Assembly (NCBI GenBank): GCA_903895855.1
Contig: CAITVN010000054.1
Location: forward strand, 1 to 51,287
Reading direction: 5' to 3'
Source of the DNA: Oligoflexia bacterium
GTDB lineage: Bacteria; Bdellovibrionota; UBA1018
DNA: 51,287 bases
The notes under the pieces are model-generated. The model worked only from the letters and a program-made list of their open reading frames with translations. It did not search any database and was not told where the DNA came from. The first letter of the stretch is position 1; each line of letters opens with the position of its first letter. The translations under genes were made by a program, and so were the position numbers. This document shows positions 24,248-32,788 of the stretch, in pieces.

Positions 24248-24471
24248 ATTTTTTTGCGGGTAGGCCGAATTTGTGACCAGGGTTGAACTCTCTGTCATTT
24301 TCTACTTTCGGATTCTACTTGGGCATTCTGCCTGTGAAAAGAAACAGAGAACACGCATCGGTGACAATTTGATGTATCATTTATTCGCTTTTGAGTGGGC
24401 TGATGGTTGAAGTAGCAGTCCTTGAATTGTTTATTTTCTGTGCCACAATAGAGAAAAGGGGCCGCTCTCAA
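24248..24471. other. Non-coding stretch before the 24472 gene
   Basis: No gene, clear promoter or hairpin could be supported here. TTGAAT (24422) and ACAATA (24445) are spaced 17 bases apart, but the predicted start would fall in the ribosome site. Confidence 0.3.
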
Positions 24472-25344
24472 ATGAAAAAAATTTCGCTGTCTTTAGGAAT
24501 CAAAACTTCACAGAAACTGCCGGTTAGTCATCTGACACTTGGTGTTTTGCTCGGCACCTTGATGCACGCGGCTTTTTGTTTGGCCGAAGGCCGTGGTACT
24601 TTGATTCAAAATAAATACTTCGGTGTACATGACGGGCCCGCTGAACAGGTAACGGTTGATGGGGCGGCAGTAGTTTTAGTGCCCCTGGTCAATCCTCTGA
24701 AGAGCAATTCGAAAGTGAAAGCCTCAGCGCCAGAACTGCCGCACGTCATTGTTCCTGATGAAAGTTACGTTTCTGAACTGAGTGCGCACAAAGGGCACCA
24801 GGGAAAACCCGAAAATTTTGTGACCATTCAAGATCGCCCGTCGATTGTCTTGAAAGCTAGTGAGGTTCGATTCAAAGATGCTAAATCAGGCAAGATCAAT
24901 TATTTTCGCGTAACGGGCAAGCCAGCGAATCACCTGATGGTCGATGGTGTTGAGACCGTATTGGTTAATAGAGATGAGTATGTCAAATTCTTAAGAGCTC
25001 ACGTTGGAGTCGAAGGGTTGCCTGCAAATTACGTCGTTGAAAATAACGAAACAGTTCAAGTGATTCCCGTAGATCCCAGCGATTACCCAACGCTGTTTGC
25101 TGCGGGGGTGAAAAAATCGAAAAAAACCGACCGCGACACTGAGGCATCAGAACGCGATCGCAAGTGGCTAAAAGAAAATAGTGGTATTGGGAATAAGGGG
25201 ACGAAAGCATTTGGTGATACGACTCCTAGTATGGCCAGCCCACCCTTCGGTGGCCAAAAACCGAGGAATGTGGGTAACGACGTGGGCCCGGCTACCGGAA
25301 GGGGGCCCCGTAAGGAGAATGCAGCAGGAGGCATACCTCAATAA
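24472..25344 (+). CDS. Secreted protein with internal repeats, unknown function
   Basis: ATG 24472 follows AGGGG and gives a signal peptide (LTLGVLLGTLMHAAFCLA). The mature part contains about four related units of the form GxPxN/E-x-V-x-D/N-x-V-hydrophobic: GPAEQVTVDGAAVVLVP, GKPENFVTIQDRPSIVLK, GKPANHLMVDGVETVLV and GLPANYVVENNETVQVIP. Most are followed by a Tyr/His-containing helix such as RDEYVKFLRAHVG. The last 80 residues are basic, then Gly/Pro/Asn-rich and probably disordered. It is probably periplasmic or surface exposed. An in-frame start 81 bases earlier would hide the signal peptide and is rejected. Confidence 0.7.
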   Translation: MKKISLSLGIKTSQKLPVSHLTLGVLLGTLMHAAFCLAEGRGTLIQNKYFGVHDGPAEQVTVDGAAVVLVPLVNPLKSNSKVKASAPELPHVIVPDESYVSELSAHKGHQGKPENFVTIQDRPSIVLKASEVRFKDAKSGKINYFRVTGKPANHLMVDGVETVLVNRDEYVKFLRAHVGVEGLPANYVVENNETVQVIPVDPSDYPTLFAAGVKKSKKTDRDTEASERDRKWLKENSGIGNKGTKAFGDTTPSMASPPFGGQKPRNVGNDVGPATGRGPRKENAAGGIPQ

Positions 25345-25391
25345 AAAAGTCGCACGGTAATGCCGATAATCACCGATGATCTACCGTCAAA

Positions 25392-27044
25392 TCACGGATA
25401 GTCTACCGTGTAGTGCAGCCCCACGCTTTGCCGTCTCGCTTGCGCACCGTTCACGATCAGTTCAGCAACTAAAATTAAATTTCGAAGTTCGATCAATTCT
25501 TTCGTGAGCAGATAGGTCCAATAGTAACTCTGAACTTCTTCGTGAATGATTTTAAGTCGTCTAGTCGCTCGCTCTAATCTTCGATTGCTGCGCACGATGC
25601 CAACATAATTCCACAACAACGTACGCACTTCTAACCAAGTGGCCGCAATGTCGATTTGCTCTTCGAGGGCAACGGCTTGGCCTGAATCCCATTCGGGTAT
25701 TTCATTGGCAATGGTTTCACCCTGACTGGCGCGGTTAGACAGTTCAACCGCAGCCGTTTCGGCGGCTCGGGCTCCGAATACGACGGCTTCAAGCAACGAG
25801 TTGCTGGCGAGGCGGTTAGCGCCGTGTAAGCCTGTGAATGAAGCTTCGCCAATGGCGTAAAGGCTTTCGATGGTTGAGCGGCTGTGCTCGTCGACTTTGA
25901 CTCCGCCGCACATGTAGTGAGCAGCAGGAACCACTGGAATCGGTTCGATCGTGATGTCAATGCCGAGACTGAGACACTTTTGAAAGATGTTTGGAAATTT
26001 TTTCTGAATGTCTTCTTTTGATAAACCAGAACAAGTCAGATCGAGCCAAACGTGTTTGTCTCCGGTTCGTTTCATTTCTTTGTCAATGGCTCGAGCTACA
26101 ATATCGCGTGGAGCCAGGCACCCTAGTGGGTGGTGTTTTTCCATGAAACTTTCGCCGGCCAGATTTTTTAAAATAGCACCCTCGCCGCGAAGGGCTTCTG
26201 AAATCAAAAAAGTGCGTTCTTTTGGGTGAAATAAGCAAGTCGGGTGAAATTGCATGAACTCGAGGTTGCCGACTTCTGCACCCGCGCGGTAGGCAATGGC
26301 AATGCCGTCTCCAGTCGCGACATCTGGGTTAGTTGTGTACAAGTACGCTTTTCCGGCTCCACCGGTTGCTATGACAGTCACTTGCGATTCGACCGCGACG
26401 ATTCGATTTTCTCTGACATCGAGTAGGTAGGCTCCGAGGCAACGCCCCGGTTGGCGAATCTGTGTCGAAGGTTTTCCGCGGGCTTTTTCTTCGGTGATGA
26501 GATCGACCGCAATGTGGTGCTCCAGAAATTCGATTTGCCCTTGCGCTTCAAGTTCTCGTGCTTGCGATAGAAGCGTGGTTTCTATTGCTAACCCCGTTAA
26601 ATCGTCAGCGTGCAAAATGCGCCGCTGGCTATGCCCACCTTCGCGGTGAAGGTCAAAATCAGGATTCAGCGGCGAGTGTGAGCGGGTGAAAGGTACGCCC
26701 ATTTCAACGAGTTCACCCACCCGTTTTGGGCCTTCTTTCACACAAATTTCAACGATTTTTGGGTCACAAAGACCAGCGCCGGCTTCTAACGTGTCGGCAA
26801 TGTGCTGGTCAAACGTATCAATTTTTGACCAAACGCTAGCGATGCCACCTTGGGCGTATTTTGATGATCCCTCGATCAGATCTGCCTTTGAGGCGATCAA
26901 AATTTTCGTGTTTTTGTTTAGCCGTGCGAGCTTGATTGCACAAAAGAGGCCGGCAATGCCGCTTCCGATGATCAAGACAGAAGATCGGCGCTTGGCTTTA
27001 TGAGCAATGGGCTGAGAAATGGCTTTTACTGTCGCTACTGTCAA
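25392..27044 (-). CDS. nadB: L-aspartate oxidase
   Basis: A flavoenzyme that oxidises L-aspartate to iminoaspartate in NAD synthesis. The FAD-binding fold VLIIGSGIAGLFCAI is near the N-terminus, then SSKYAQGGIASVW, the substrate/active segment LHREGGHSQRRILH, the FAD-site HPTCLF and RGEGAIL, and the C-terminal IGEASFTGLHGANRLASNSLLEA. Length (550) fits. The start is most likely TTG 27044, since no ATG occurs upstream of the flavin motif. No nadA or nadC lies nearby. The start region is shared with the divergent sensor gene promoter. Confidence 0.95.
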   Translation of the reverse strand: MTVATVKAISQPIAHKAKRRSSVLIIGSGIAGLFCAIKLARLNKNTKILIASKADLIEGSSKYAQGGIASVWSKIDTFDQHIADTLEAGAGLCDPKIVEICVKEGPKRVGELVEMGVPFTRSHSPLNPDFDLHREGGHSQRRILHADDLTGLAIETTLLSQARELEAQGQIEFLEHHIAVDLITEEKARGKPSTQIRQPGRCLGAYLLDVRENRIVAVESQVTVIATGGAGKAYLYTTNPDVATGDGIAIAYRAGAEVGNLEFMQFHPTCLFHPKERTFLISEALRGEGAILKNLAGESFMEKHHPLGCLAPRDIVARAIDKEMKRTGDKHVWLDLTCSGLSKEDIQKKFPNIFQKCLSLGIDITIEPIPVVPAAHYMCGGVKVDEHSRSTIESLYAIGEASFTGLHGANRLASNSLLEAVVFGARAAETAAVELSNRASQGETIANEIPEWDSGQAVALEEQIDIAATWLEVRTLLWNYVGIVRSNRRLERATRRLKIIHEEVQSYYWTYLLTKELIELRNLILVAELIVNGAQARRQSVGLHYTVDYP

Positions 27045-27080
27045 GGGTTTGACTCACTTTCTTTTGTCACTCTTATGGTA

Positions 27081-27089
27081 TGCTATAAC
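27081..27089 (+). promoter_or_regulatory. Extended -10 promoter TGCTATAAC
   Basis: TGn followed by TATAAC, 34 bases before the ATG at 27123 of the sensor-alr operon; no good -35 is needed with an extended -10. TTGACT at 27049 is too far upstream for this -10. Confidence 0.45.
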
Positions 27090-27122
27090 GAGATAAGCCC
27101 AAGTTGGCTAGGGGGTAGATCA

Positions 27123-28991
27123 ATGAGTTTGCGATCGGTCAAAGTTTCTCAAAAACAAGTGGCGCCTTGGTTGGTATTTAGTCTAATCGCGGGGGTCGCA
27201 ATTGGGGCAGGAGTCGGAATTCAATTAGGAAAACCAGTAGCTATCGATTGGCGAGCTGAGCCTGGAAAAACCCAATCACTGGAAATTTTAGGTCGGCACA
27301 GCAAGATGGCTTCTGACTTGGCGCTTTCAAAGCTTGATCAAGTGAGAGTGCGATTGGCTCAAAGTCTCGAGAATTCTCGATCGGAACCAACCAATCAGGC
27401 AGCCAAACCGATTCGTGCAAATCTACGCATCTCAGATTCTTCATTTATTATTCAAGCTGAGTTGAGAAATGAAAAAGGTCAGGAGAGTAAACAGAAACCG
27501 GGAGGTGAATCTAATTGGAAGATAACCCGCTCGGCGAAAAACCTATCTTCACTTTGGCAAGTCGGCATCGAAGCCAAAATCGAAAATTGGCTGAACAAAT
27601 CAGTCAATGCCGCTAGCTTGGGAGAAGGAAAACTTACCCTCGTGCAGGTGAAACGGGGTGAAATAGGGGTTGAAAACGACGCCTCTGCATTTGTAGCAAT
27701 GACGCCGGTTGTCGGGGGTGAAACGGGTGCAGTCGGTTTTGCCTTAGTTGATGGCTACGCTTTGTTCGGCACCTTATCAGGTTTTAAGGGGTTATCAGAA
27801 GGCAATCGTGTGCGCACCTACTTGGTTGATTCGCACGGTGACGTCTTGATGCACACGGCGATGGGGTATGCGCACGCTGACATGGGTGATTCTGATTTTT
27901 TTAAAAATCAATTAGAGCCTACCATCAAAGGAAAACGCATTTCAGGGTCTACTGAAAGCACCTCGCTCGACCAGTCATTCGTGCACGCCGGGTACAGTCG
28001 GGTCGGTGATTTTCCGTTTGCGGTCGTGGTAGAGAGAGTGATTCAATCGGTCGCTCCCATGAGCTTTTCTCAGTTGCGTGAACAAGCCATTCTTATTGGC
28101 GCAGCAATACTGATGATTCTTTCGAGCCTACTGGTCTCTGTTCTAGGATTTCAGTTTTCGGTTGCTAGATCGCAGAGAAAAAATGCAGAAAATGGCTACG
28201 AAGAATCTGACGCTGACTCTCAAGGTAGTCAGTCTCGGCCCGAAACGTTAGTCGCCCACTCACCCGAAGTGGTGGCCGCATTGAAAGAATTTTCTCACCT
28301 CAGTTTTGTTGAAGGGGCGGCAGTTGGAGCAGGCGCCACGATTGCGGGGGCTCCACAGTTTTTGGCTGGAACCCCACCGGCTGCTGCGGCGGCTTCGGGT
28401 AATTTGCCGGGCAACGCTCAGGGTAGTCAACCCGTGTTTGACAATGAACTGCGAGCCGCTCAAGAGTCACTCAGAGCCAAACAAAGAGAATTTGACTTAA
28501 TTGATGCTTTTGAAAAGCAAGCGGCTCACTTAAAAGATCCCGGACTCATCGCCACCCGAATGGTTGAGCTTTCATCGCAGTTATGTGGATCTCCATCTTT
28601 ATTCTTTTCGTATCAACCCATGGTTCGAAAAGCGGTATTGAGTGCTGACGCCGGACTTTCTGCGAGTGATTCGCCCGTAGAGCTCAGTTTTCAAGTTGAT
28701 CCGGCACTCATCGAGCGTTTGACTGAGGCCGGAAAATTGGGAGAATTGATTTCTCTGTCAGATTATCCGCCGTTAGCAGAAATTTTACTTTCACGATTAG
28801 GAATTGCGTATTTTGAGGCTTGGGCTATTACCGGTTATAGTCACCTAGGTAGGCTGGCTGAGAAACCTAAACTCTTGGGTGTCTTGGTCGTATTGCAAGC
28901 AGGGGTAGAATCTTTGTTGAAAAAAGAGGCATTGGGGCGAATGGTACGAGCAACAGGACTAATCTATGAAAACGCGGTTCTCTCAAGGTAA
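27123..28991 (+). CDS. Membrane sensor protein with Cache-like and GAF-like regions
   Basis: ATG 27123 follows AGGGGG. TM1 spans about residues 14-34 and TM2 about 321-345 (AILIGAAILMILSSLLVSVLGF). The ~285 periplasmic residues between them have a dCache-like pattern (RTYLVDSHGDVLMHTAMGYAHADMGDSDFF). After TM2 come a low-complexity Ala/Gly-rich linker and a coiled segment (NELRAAQESLRAKQREFDLIDAFEKQ), then a ~150-residue GAF-like region. No kinase, GGDEF, EAL or methyl-accepting domain is seen, so output must pass through a partner. It is the first gene of a tightly overlapping operon. Confidence 0.7.
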   Translation: MSLRSVKVSQKQVAPWLVFSLIAGVAIGAGVGIQLGKPVAIDWRAEPGKTQSLEILGRHSKMASDLALSKLDQVRVRLAQSLENSRSEPTNQAAKPIRANLRISDSSFIIQAELRNEKGQESKQKPGGESNWKITRSAKNLSSLWQVGIEAKIENWLNKSVNAASLGEGKLTLVQVKRGEIGVENDASAFVAMTPVVGGETGAVGFALVDGYALFGTLSGFKGLSEGNRVRTYLVDSHGDVLMHTAMGYAHADMGDSDFFKNQLEPTIKGKRISGSTESTSLDQSFVHAGYSRVGDFPFAVVVERVIQSVAPMSFSQLREQAILIGAAILMILSSLLVSVLGFQFSVARSQRKNAENGYEESDADSQGSQSRPETLVAHSPEVVAALKEFSHLSFVEGAAVGAGATIAGAPQFLAGTPPAAAAASGNLPGNAQGSQPVFDNELRAAQESLRAKQREFDLIDAFEKQAAHLKDPGLIATRMVELSSQLCGSPSLFFSYQPMVRKAVLSADAGLSASDSPVELSFQVDPALIERLTEAGKLGELISLSDYPPLAEILLSRLGIAYFEAWAITGYSHLGRLAEKPKLLGVLVVLQAGVESLLKKEALGRMVRATGLIYENAVLSR

Positions 28992-30282
28992 AGCCCGGTT
29001 CTTAGAGGCTGTAGAAAGTGATTTACCCTCTCGTTCGCCGAGCCAGCGAAGCCGAGTGAGCCGATCTTCGCTCATGGCGCTTGGTCATGAACTGTCACAA
29101 GCCCCCGATGCCAACCGTATTCTAGCAGAACTCAGTTTGAGCGCTTTGACGAATAACTACCGTTCGATTGCAGAACAGGTAAAGGGATTGGCTATTCTGC
29201 CAATGGTAAAAGCTAATGCCTACGGACACGATCTGTCTTGGGTGTGTGAGACGTTGTCGAACGAGTCTAATTTGTACGGTTTTGGCGTGGCGACACTAGA
29301 AGAAGGCGAGCGGGTACGCCGCACTTTAGGGCCGAGAAAACACAAATTGCCGATCATTGTTTTTTCGGGCGCAACGCCTTGGTCAATTGAAGCTGAAGAT
29401 TTTTGTGCGTCTTATGGCTTAACTCCGGTGATTGGTTCGTACGAATCGTGGAATGAATTCGTGAAGCTCAAGTCTTCGAAACGCCTTGGGTATGAGATCA
29501 AGTTCAACACCGGAATGAACCGGCTCGGAATTCCGTTTGAGCTAGCCACGCAAGTTCTTTCTCAAATTCAAAAACTAGAAATGCCTGCGCCGCACGGTGT
29601 GCTTTCTCATTTAGCGTGCGCTGAAGAGCCTGATCATTCGGTGAGCCACCAGCAGCTTAAACGGTTTAGGGTTCTGAGACGTGAAGTGTTGTCTCGATTT
29701 TCGCAGTCGTTCTTGCATCTCGGTAACAGCGCCGCCATTTGGAAGGCTAAACAGTGGGAGCTGACTGAGCTCACTGACGTGGTTCGACCAGGATTGGCGC
29801 TTTATGGAATCGTACCGTTTGCGGGTGCGCCAAGAAGAGGTCTTGAACCCGTTCTGAGGTTAAAGGCGAGAGTTCTGACTGTCGGTAAATTGAAAGCGGG
29901 CGAGTCGATTGGTTACGGTGCTCAATTTAAGCACTCTTCAGGGGCAACCGCGCCCTTGCCTTACGCGATCATTGGAGCTGGTTATGCAGATGGAGTGCTT
30001 CGTTCACTCAGCTCAGTCGGACAAGTGCGCGTGGTGAGTGAGCGTGCAGGTGGCAAGAAGCTAGGTCAAACTACAGAGTTTAACGGTAGAATTCTAGGCA
30101 GGGTGAGTATGGACATGATCGCAGTGGAGTGTTCGAAAACCACTCAGCCGGGAGATTGGGCTGAATTGATTGGTCCTGAATTAGACCTTTGGGCCCAAGC
30201 TGCTCTAGCTGGTACGATACCCTACGAGTTACTCACATCGCTTTCTATCAGAGTTCCGAGGAATTATGTCGCAAGTTTCTGA
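28966..30282 (+). CDS. alr: Alanine racemase
   Basis: A PLP enzyme that makes D-alanine for peptidoglycan. The PLP Lys is K82 in PMVKANAYGHD, the phosphate-binding segment is HLGNSAAIW, and RPGLALYGIVP and VSMDMIAVEC are standard. The catalytic Tyr of the C-terminal barrel lies in GYGAQF. The ATG overlaps the sensor gene by 26 bp. About 45 N-terminal residues, Ser/Arg-rich, precede the usual start of the family, so a downstream ATG (MALGHELSQ) is possible. Confidence 0.93.
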   Translation: MKTRFSQGKARFLEAVESDLPSRSPSQRSRVSRSSLMALGHELSQAPDANRILAELSLSALTNNYRSIAEQVKGLAILPMVKANAYGHDLSWVCETLSNESNLYGFGVATLEEGERVRRTLGPRKHKLPIIVFSGATPWSIEAEDFCASYGLTPVIGSYESWNEFVKLKSSKRLGYEIKFNTGMNRLGIPFELATQVLSQIQKLEMPAPHGVLSHLACAEEPDHSVSHQQLKRFRVLRREVLSRFSQSFLHLGNSAAIWKAKQWELTELTDVVRPGLALYGIVPFAGAPRRGLEPVLRLKARVLTVGKLKAGESIGYGAQFKHSSGATAPLPYAIIGAGYADGVLRSLSSVGQVRVVSERAGGKKLGQTTEFNGRILGRVSMDMIAVECSKTTQPGDWAELIGPELDLWAQAALAGTIPYELLTSLSIRVPRNYVASF

Positions 30283-31096
30283 ATCCAAATTTGACCCTAA
30301 AACAAATGGCCGCAAAACTCGTGATATTCACATTCGTGTGAGTGGACTGACTAAAACATTTAGAAAAGATCAGGGCCCGGTGTTGAATGACTTGAGCGTT
30401 CAAGTAGCTCGAGGCGAGCTTTTGTATTTGCTAGGGCATTCTGGCGCCGGAAAATCGGTTTTTTTGAAGCACCTTTTAGGGCTCATTCGACCCGATAAAG
30501 GTGAAATAGAAGTCGGCGGAATTGATCCAAAGAGCCTAAAAATGCGAGAACTTCTTGAGTATCGAAAACAGTTTGGCATGCTTTTTCAGAATGCGGCGCT
30601 CTTTGATGATTTCACAGTTTTTGAAAATGTGGCGTTTCCTCTTTATGAGCACACAGAGTTTACCGATGTCGAGATTGAACAGCGAGTGAGTGAGTCTCTA
30701 ACGTCAGTGGGATTACTGTCGGGATATGATAAATTTCCGAATGAACTCAGCGGTGGAATGAGAAAGCGAGTGGGGCTTGCGCGGGCAATTGTACTGAGGC
30801 CATCGATCTTACTCTATGATGAGCCAACCACTGGTCTTGATCCTGTCACGCGAGAGATGGTTGATGAACTGATTGCCAATATCAAAGATAAATTTCACCT
30901 GACTTCAGTTGTGATTAGTCACGATATTCCGTCTGCGTTACGATTGGCTGACACGATTGCGTTTCTAGATCAGGGAAAAATTGTTTTCGTAGGTGAACCC
31001 GCTCAATGGTTGAGAGAAAAACATCCATCAATTGTGCGGTTTCTCGAAGCTGAAAAAATTACTCGACAAGTATTGAAGGTACTCGATGAATACTGA
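30266..31096 (+). CDS. MlaF-like ABC transporter ATPase
   Basis: An ATPase of the MlaF/Ttg2A type, whose relatives drive phospholipid transport between inner and outer membrane. Walker A HSGAGKSVFLKHLLG with the Phe/Leu-rich follow-up, Q-loop GMLFQNAALFDDFTVFENVAFPL, signature LSGGMRKRVGLARAI and Walker B ILLYDEPTTGLDP are all characteristic. The start overlaps alr by 17 bp and the end overlaps the next gene by 11 bp. The usual mlaE permease and mlaD lipid-binding genes are not adjacent, so it either works with distant partners or has a new role with the downstream membrane protein. Confidence 0.85.
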   Translation: MSQVSESKFDPKTNGRKTRDIHIRVSGLTKTFRKDQGPVLNDLSVQVARGELLYLLGHSGAGKSVFLKHLLGLIRPDKGEIEVGGIDPKSLKMRELLEYRKQFGMLFQNAALFDDFTVFENVAFPLYEHTEFTDVEIEQRVSESLTSVGLLSGYDKFPNELSGGMRKRVGLARAIVLRPSILLYDEPTTGLDPVTREMVDELIANIKDKFHLTSVVISHDIPSALRLADTIAFLDQGKIVFVGEPAQWLREKHPSIVRFLEAEKITRQVLKVLDEY

Positions 31097-31622
31097 TCAG
31101 ACAAAAGAACTGTTTAGGTCTCTCGATTCGCTCTGGCTGGTGAGAACAGTCTCTAATTGGATTGCGGGACCCTATAAAAAACGTCAGCTAATTGCGCTCA
31201 TTCAAGATCAGAAGCTTGGTTTTGAAGATGAAGTTTGTGTTCAAAGTGGATTTTGGATCAAATTGAATAACCCTGTCGAGGTTTCTCAATATTTAGGAAC
31301 CGAAGCCTTCGATGCCCTAGATGCGGCCAAAGAGAAGCAGAGAAAAGAACGAGAAGAGCAGGTCACCGTAACCGGAAATGCGGCACATCATGAAATCACG
31401 CTGACCAATATGGCGACTTCTCCTCGAGAGACGAAAGAAAGTGCAACGTCAGAAATGACTTCAACCAGGGTATTGAGTTCGATGACCCCTCAGGCGGGTG
31501 AAGTCCAGAGGGGTACCTTAGAATCTAAAAAAATAGGAGTTTTTCAGAGTATCACCTGGATCTTGGTGATCTTGAGCGCCTTCTTGTTTTGGTTGATTAT
31601 TCGAGTCCTTAAATACGCCTAA
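31086..31622 (+). CDS. GYF_2-like protein with C-terminal membrane anchor
   Basis: The N-terminal ~75 residues (LWLVRTVSNWIAGPYKKRQL, then ALIQDQKLGFEDEVC and GFWIKL) fit a GYF_2-type domain. A charged, Ser/Thr-rich linker follows, and one C-terminal TM helix (ITWILVILSAFLFWLIIRVL). It overlaps the MlaF-like ATPase gene by 11 bp, so the two are surely co-expressed and the protein could anchor that ATPase or a partner at the membrane. No function is established. Confidence 0.65.
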   Translation: MNTDQTKELFRSLDSLWLVRTVSNWIAGPYKKRQLIALIQDQKLGFEDEVCVQSGFWIKLNNPVEVSQYLGTEAFDALDAAKEKQRKEREEQVTVTGNAAHHEITLTNMATSPRETKESATSEMTSTRVLSSMTPQAGEVQRGTLESKKIGVFQSITWILVILSAFLFWLIIRVLKYA

Positions 31623-31624
31623 AG

Positions 31625-31653
31625 GCCGTGAACACGGCTGCGATCAAGATCGC
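31625..31653. terminator. Two adjacent short hairpins at a convergent junction
   Basis: GCCGTG-AA-CACGGC (31625-31638) and CGATC-AA-GATCG (31641-31652) lie between and across the convergent stops at 31622 and 31644. No U-tract follows, so the terminator role is tentative. Confidence 0.3.
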
Positions 31654-32099
31654 GGTGAAGAGCGCGATGCTCTGAGTGATCCCACAATGAAATACATTCC
31701 TGTAATGATCGGAGCGCTGGGCGTTTGGGCGACATCTTTTTTGGTTTTTGCACCTTGTGGTTTTCGTGATGATCGGCGAGAGCGTGGCCGCGAGTCGTCA
31801 TAAGGGCTTTTTGCGAACGACTTGTCGAGTTCGTCTTGAGTCTTGAACTCCTTAGCTATTGTGTCATTAATGAGGGCTAGAATCTGCTTTCTTCGGGCGT
31901 GAAGCTCAGCTTGCCAAGCAGGGTGGTCGACTTCGATGAAAAGTACGCCGTCTTCAACTTTATAAGCCTTTGCGTGTTTGGCTATCTGGCTACCAACGGC
32001 TTGCTCCCAAAAACCCAAAGCTTTAGCTTCTTGTAATTTCTTAGAAAATGACGAAAATTGTGGCTTTAGTTTCTGTAGAATTTGCCAAAGGTTCTGCAT
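31644..32099 (-). CDS. DUF721 (DciA-like) protein
   Basis: The family pattern is clear: LGFWEQAVGSQIAKHAKAYKVEDGVLFIEVDHPAWQAELHARRKQILALIN, with the conserved Trp in FWEQAVG and the HPAW motif. DciA members act as helicase loaders or DNA-binding replication factors. The C-terminal third is Arg/Ser/Lys-rich and probably disordered. ATG 32099 (MQNLWQIL) is chosen because AAGG lies upstream; an ATG at 32150 would overlap the divergent lptE gene. Confidence 0.8.
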   Translation of the reverse strand: MQNLWQILQKLKPQFSSFSKKLQEAKALGFWEQAVGSQIAKHAKAYKVEDGVLFIEVDHPAWQAELHARRKQILALINDTIAKEFKTQDELDKSFAKSPYDDSRPRSRRSSRKPQGAKTKKDVAQTPSAPIITGMYFIVGSLRASRSSPRS

Positions 32100-32131
32100 G
32101 AGACTATGAATTACCTTAAAGGGGAGTTGTT

Positions 32132-32785
32132 TTGCTAGCATTTGTTTCACGAGTTCAAGTCACACTGATAGGTACCTTAGGCCTGGTGCTCGCGGCGTCA
32201 ATCCTGTCGGGGGTGTCGGGTTGCGGATACCATTTTCAGAAGAGAGAGGACCCTATCTTTCAGGCTGAAAAAATTCAAAAACTTTTTATTAGCCCCCTTC
32301 AGAATGACAGCTTCAAACCGGGCATTGAAAACCTAATGTACAGTGCTTTGGTTCGCACGTTTTCGGCTAAGCAACGGCTTGAATTGGTTGATTCAGAGAA
32401 AACAGCAGATCTTGTATTGACGGGGTCTGTCAGCGGTGCGTCTTATGGAGTGACGGGCGCGCAGCCGGGCGATCGTGTTTTTCCGTCAGGCACTGCAATG
32501 GCAAGCGGATTCGCTGGTGGAAATTATCAAACGATTGCTCAAACCTATGAAGCCTCAATGTCTGCAAATTTCAGTGTGAATCGGGTTTCGGGTGGCCCGA
32601 AGAAAGTGGGGTCGTTTTGGGCAGGAGGATTTTCTAGAAGAAAAAGTTTTGCTGCCTCTAATCAGCTGGGTACATTCGGAACCACTTCTGCGCTCATTAA
32701 TGAGAGTGAGTTTGATCGCGCTTTAGGCGATCTGGTTGATTTGGTTGCGCAAGACACCCACGAAAGTTTATTTTTTCGGTTTTAA
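32132..32785 (+). CDS. lptE: LPS-assembly lipoprotein LptE
   Basis: Start TTG 32132 is well supported by AAGGGGAG six bases upstream. The lipobox VSGC gives Cys31, followed by GYHFQ, the hallmark of LptE after the lipid anchor. The body shows IQKLFISPLQNDSFKPGIENLMYSALVRTF and ADLVLTGSVSGASYGV, in keeping with the two-layer LptE fold. It plugs the LptD barrel in the outer membrane. A Gly-rich insertion (FAGGNYQ to SFWAGGFSR) makes it a little unusual. It sits next to holA (4-bp gap), as in many proteobacteria. Confidence 0.87.
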   Translation: MLAFVSRVQVTLIGTLGLVLAASILSGVSGCGYHFQKREDPIFQAEKIQKLFISPLQNDSFKPGIENLMYSALVRTFSAKQRLELVDSEKTADLVLTGSVSGASYGVTGAQPGDRVFPSGTAMASGFAGGNYQTIAQTYEASMSANFSVNRVSGGPKKVGSFWAGGFSRRKSFAASNQLGTFGTTSALINESEFDRALGDLVDLVAQDTHESLFFRF

Positions 32786-32788
32786 TCT

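Noticed and set aside
27039..27054. Third copy of the 7-3-7 activator repeat (TGTCAAGGGTTTGACT)
   Set aside because: The half-sites are one base closer than in the two good copies, and no -24/-12 element lies nearby.
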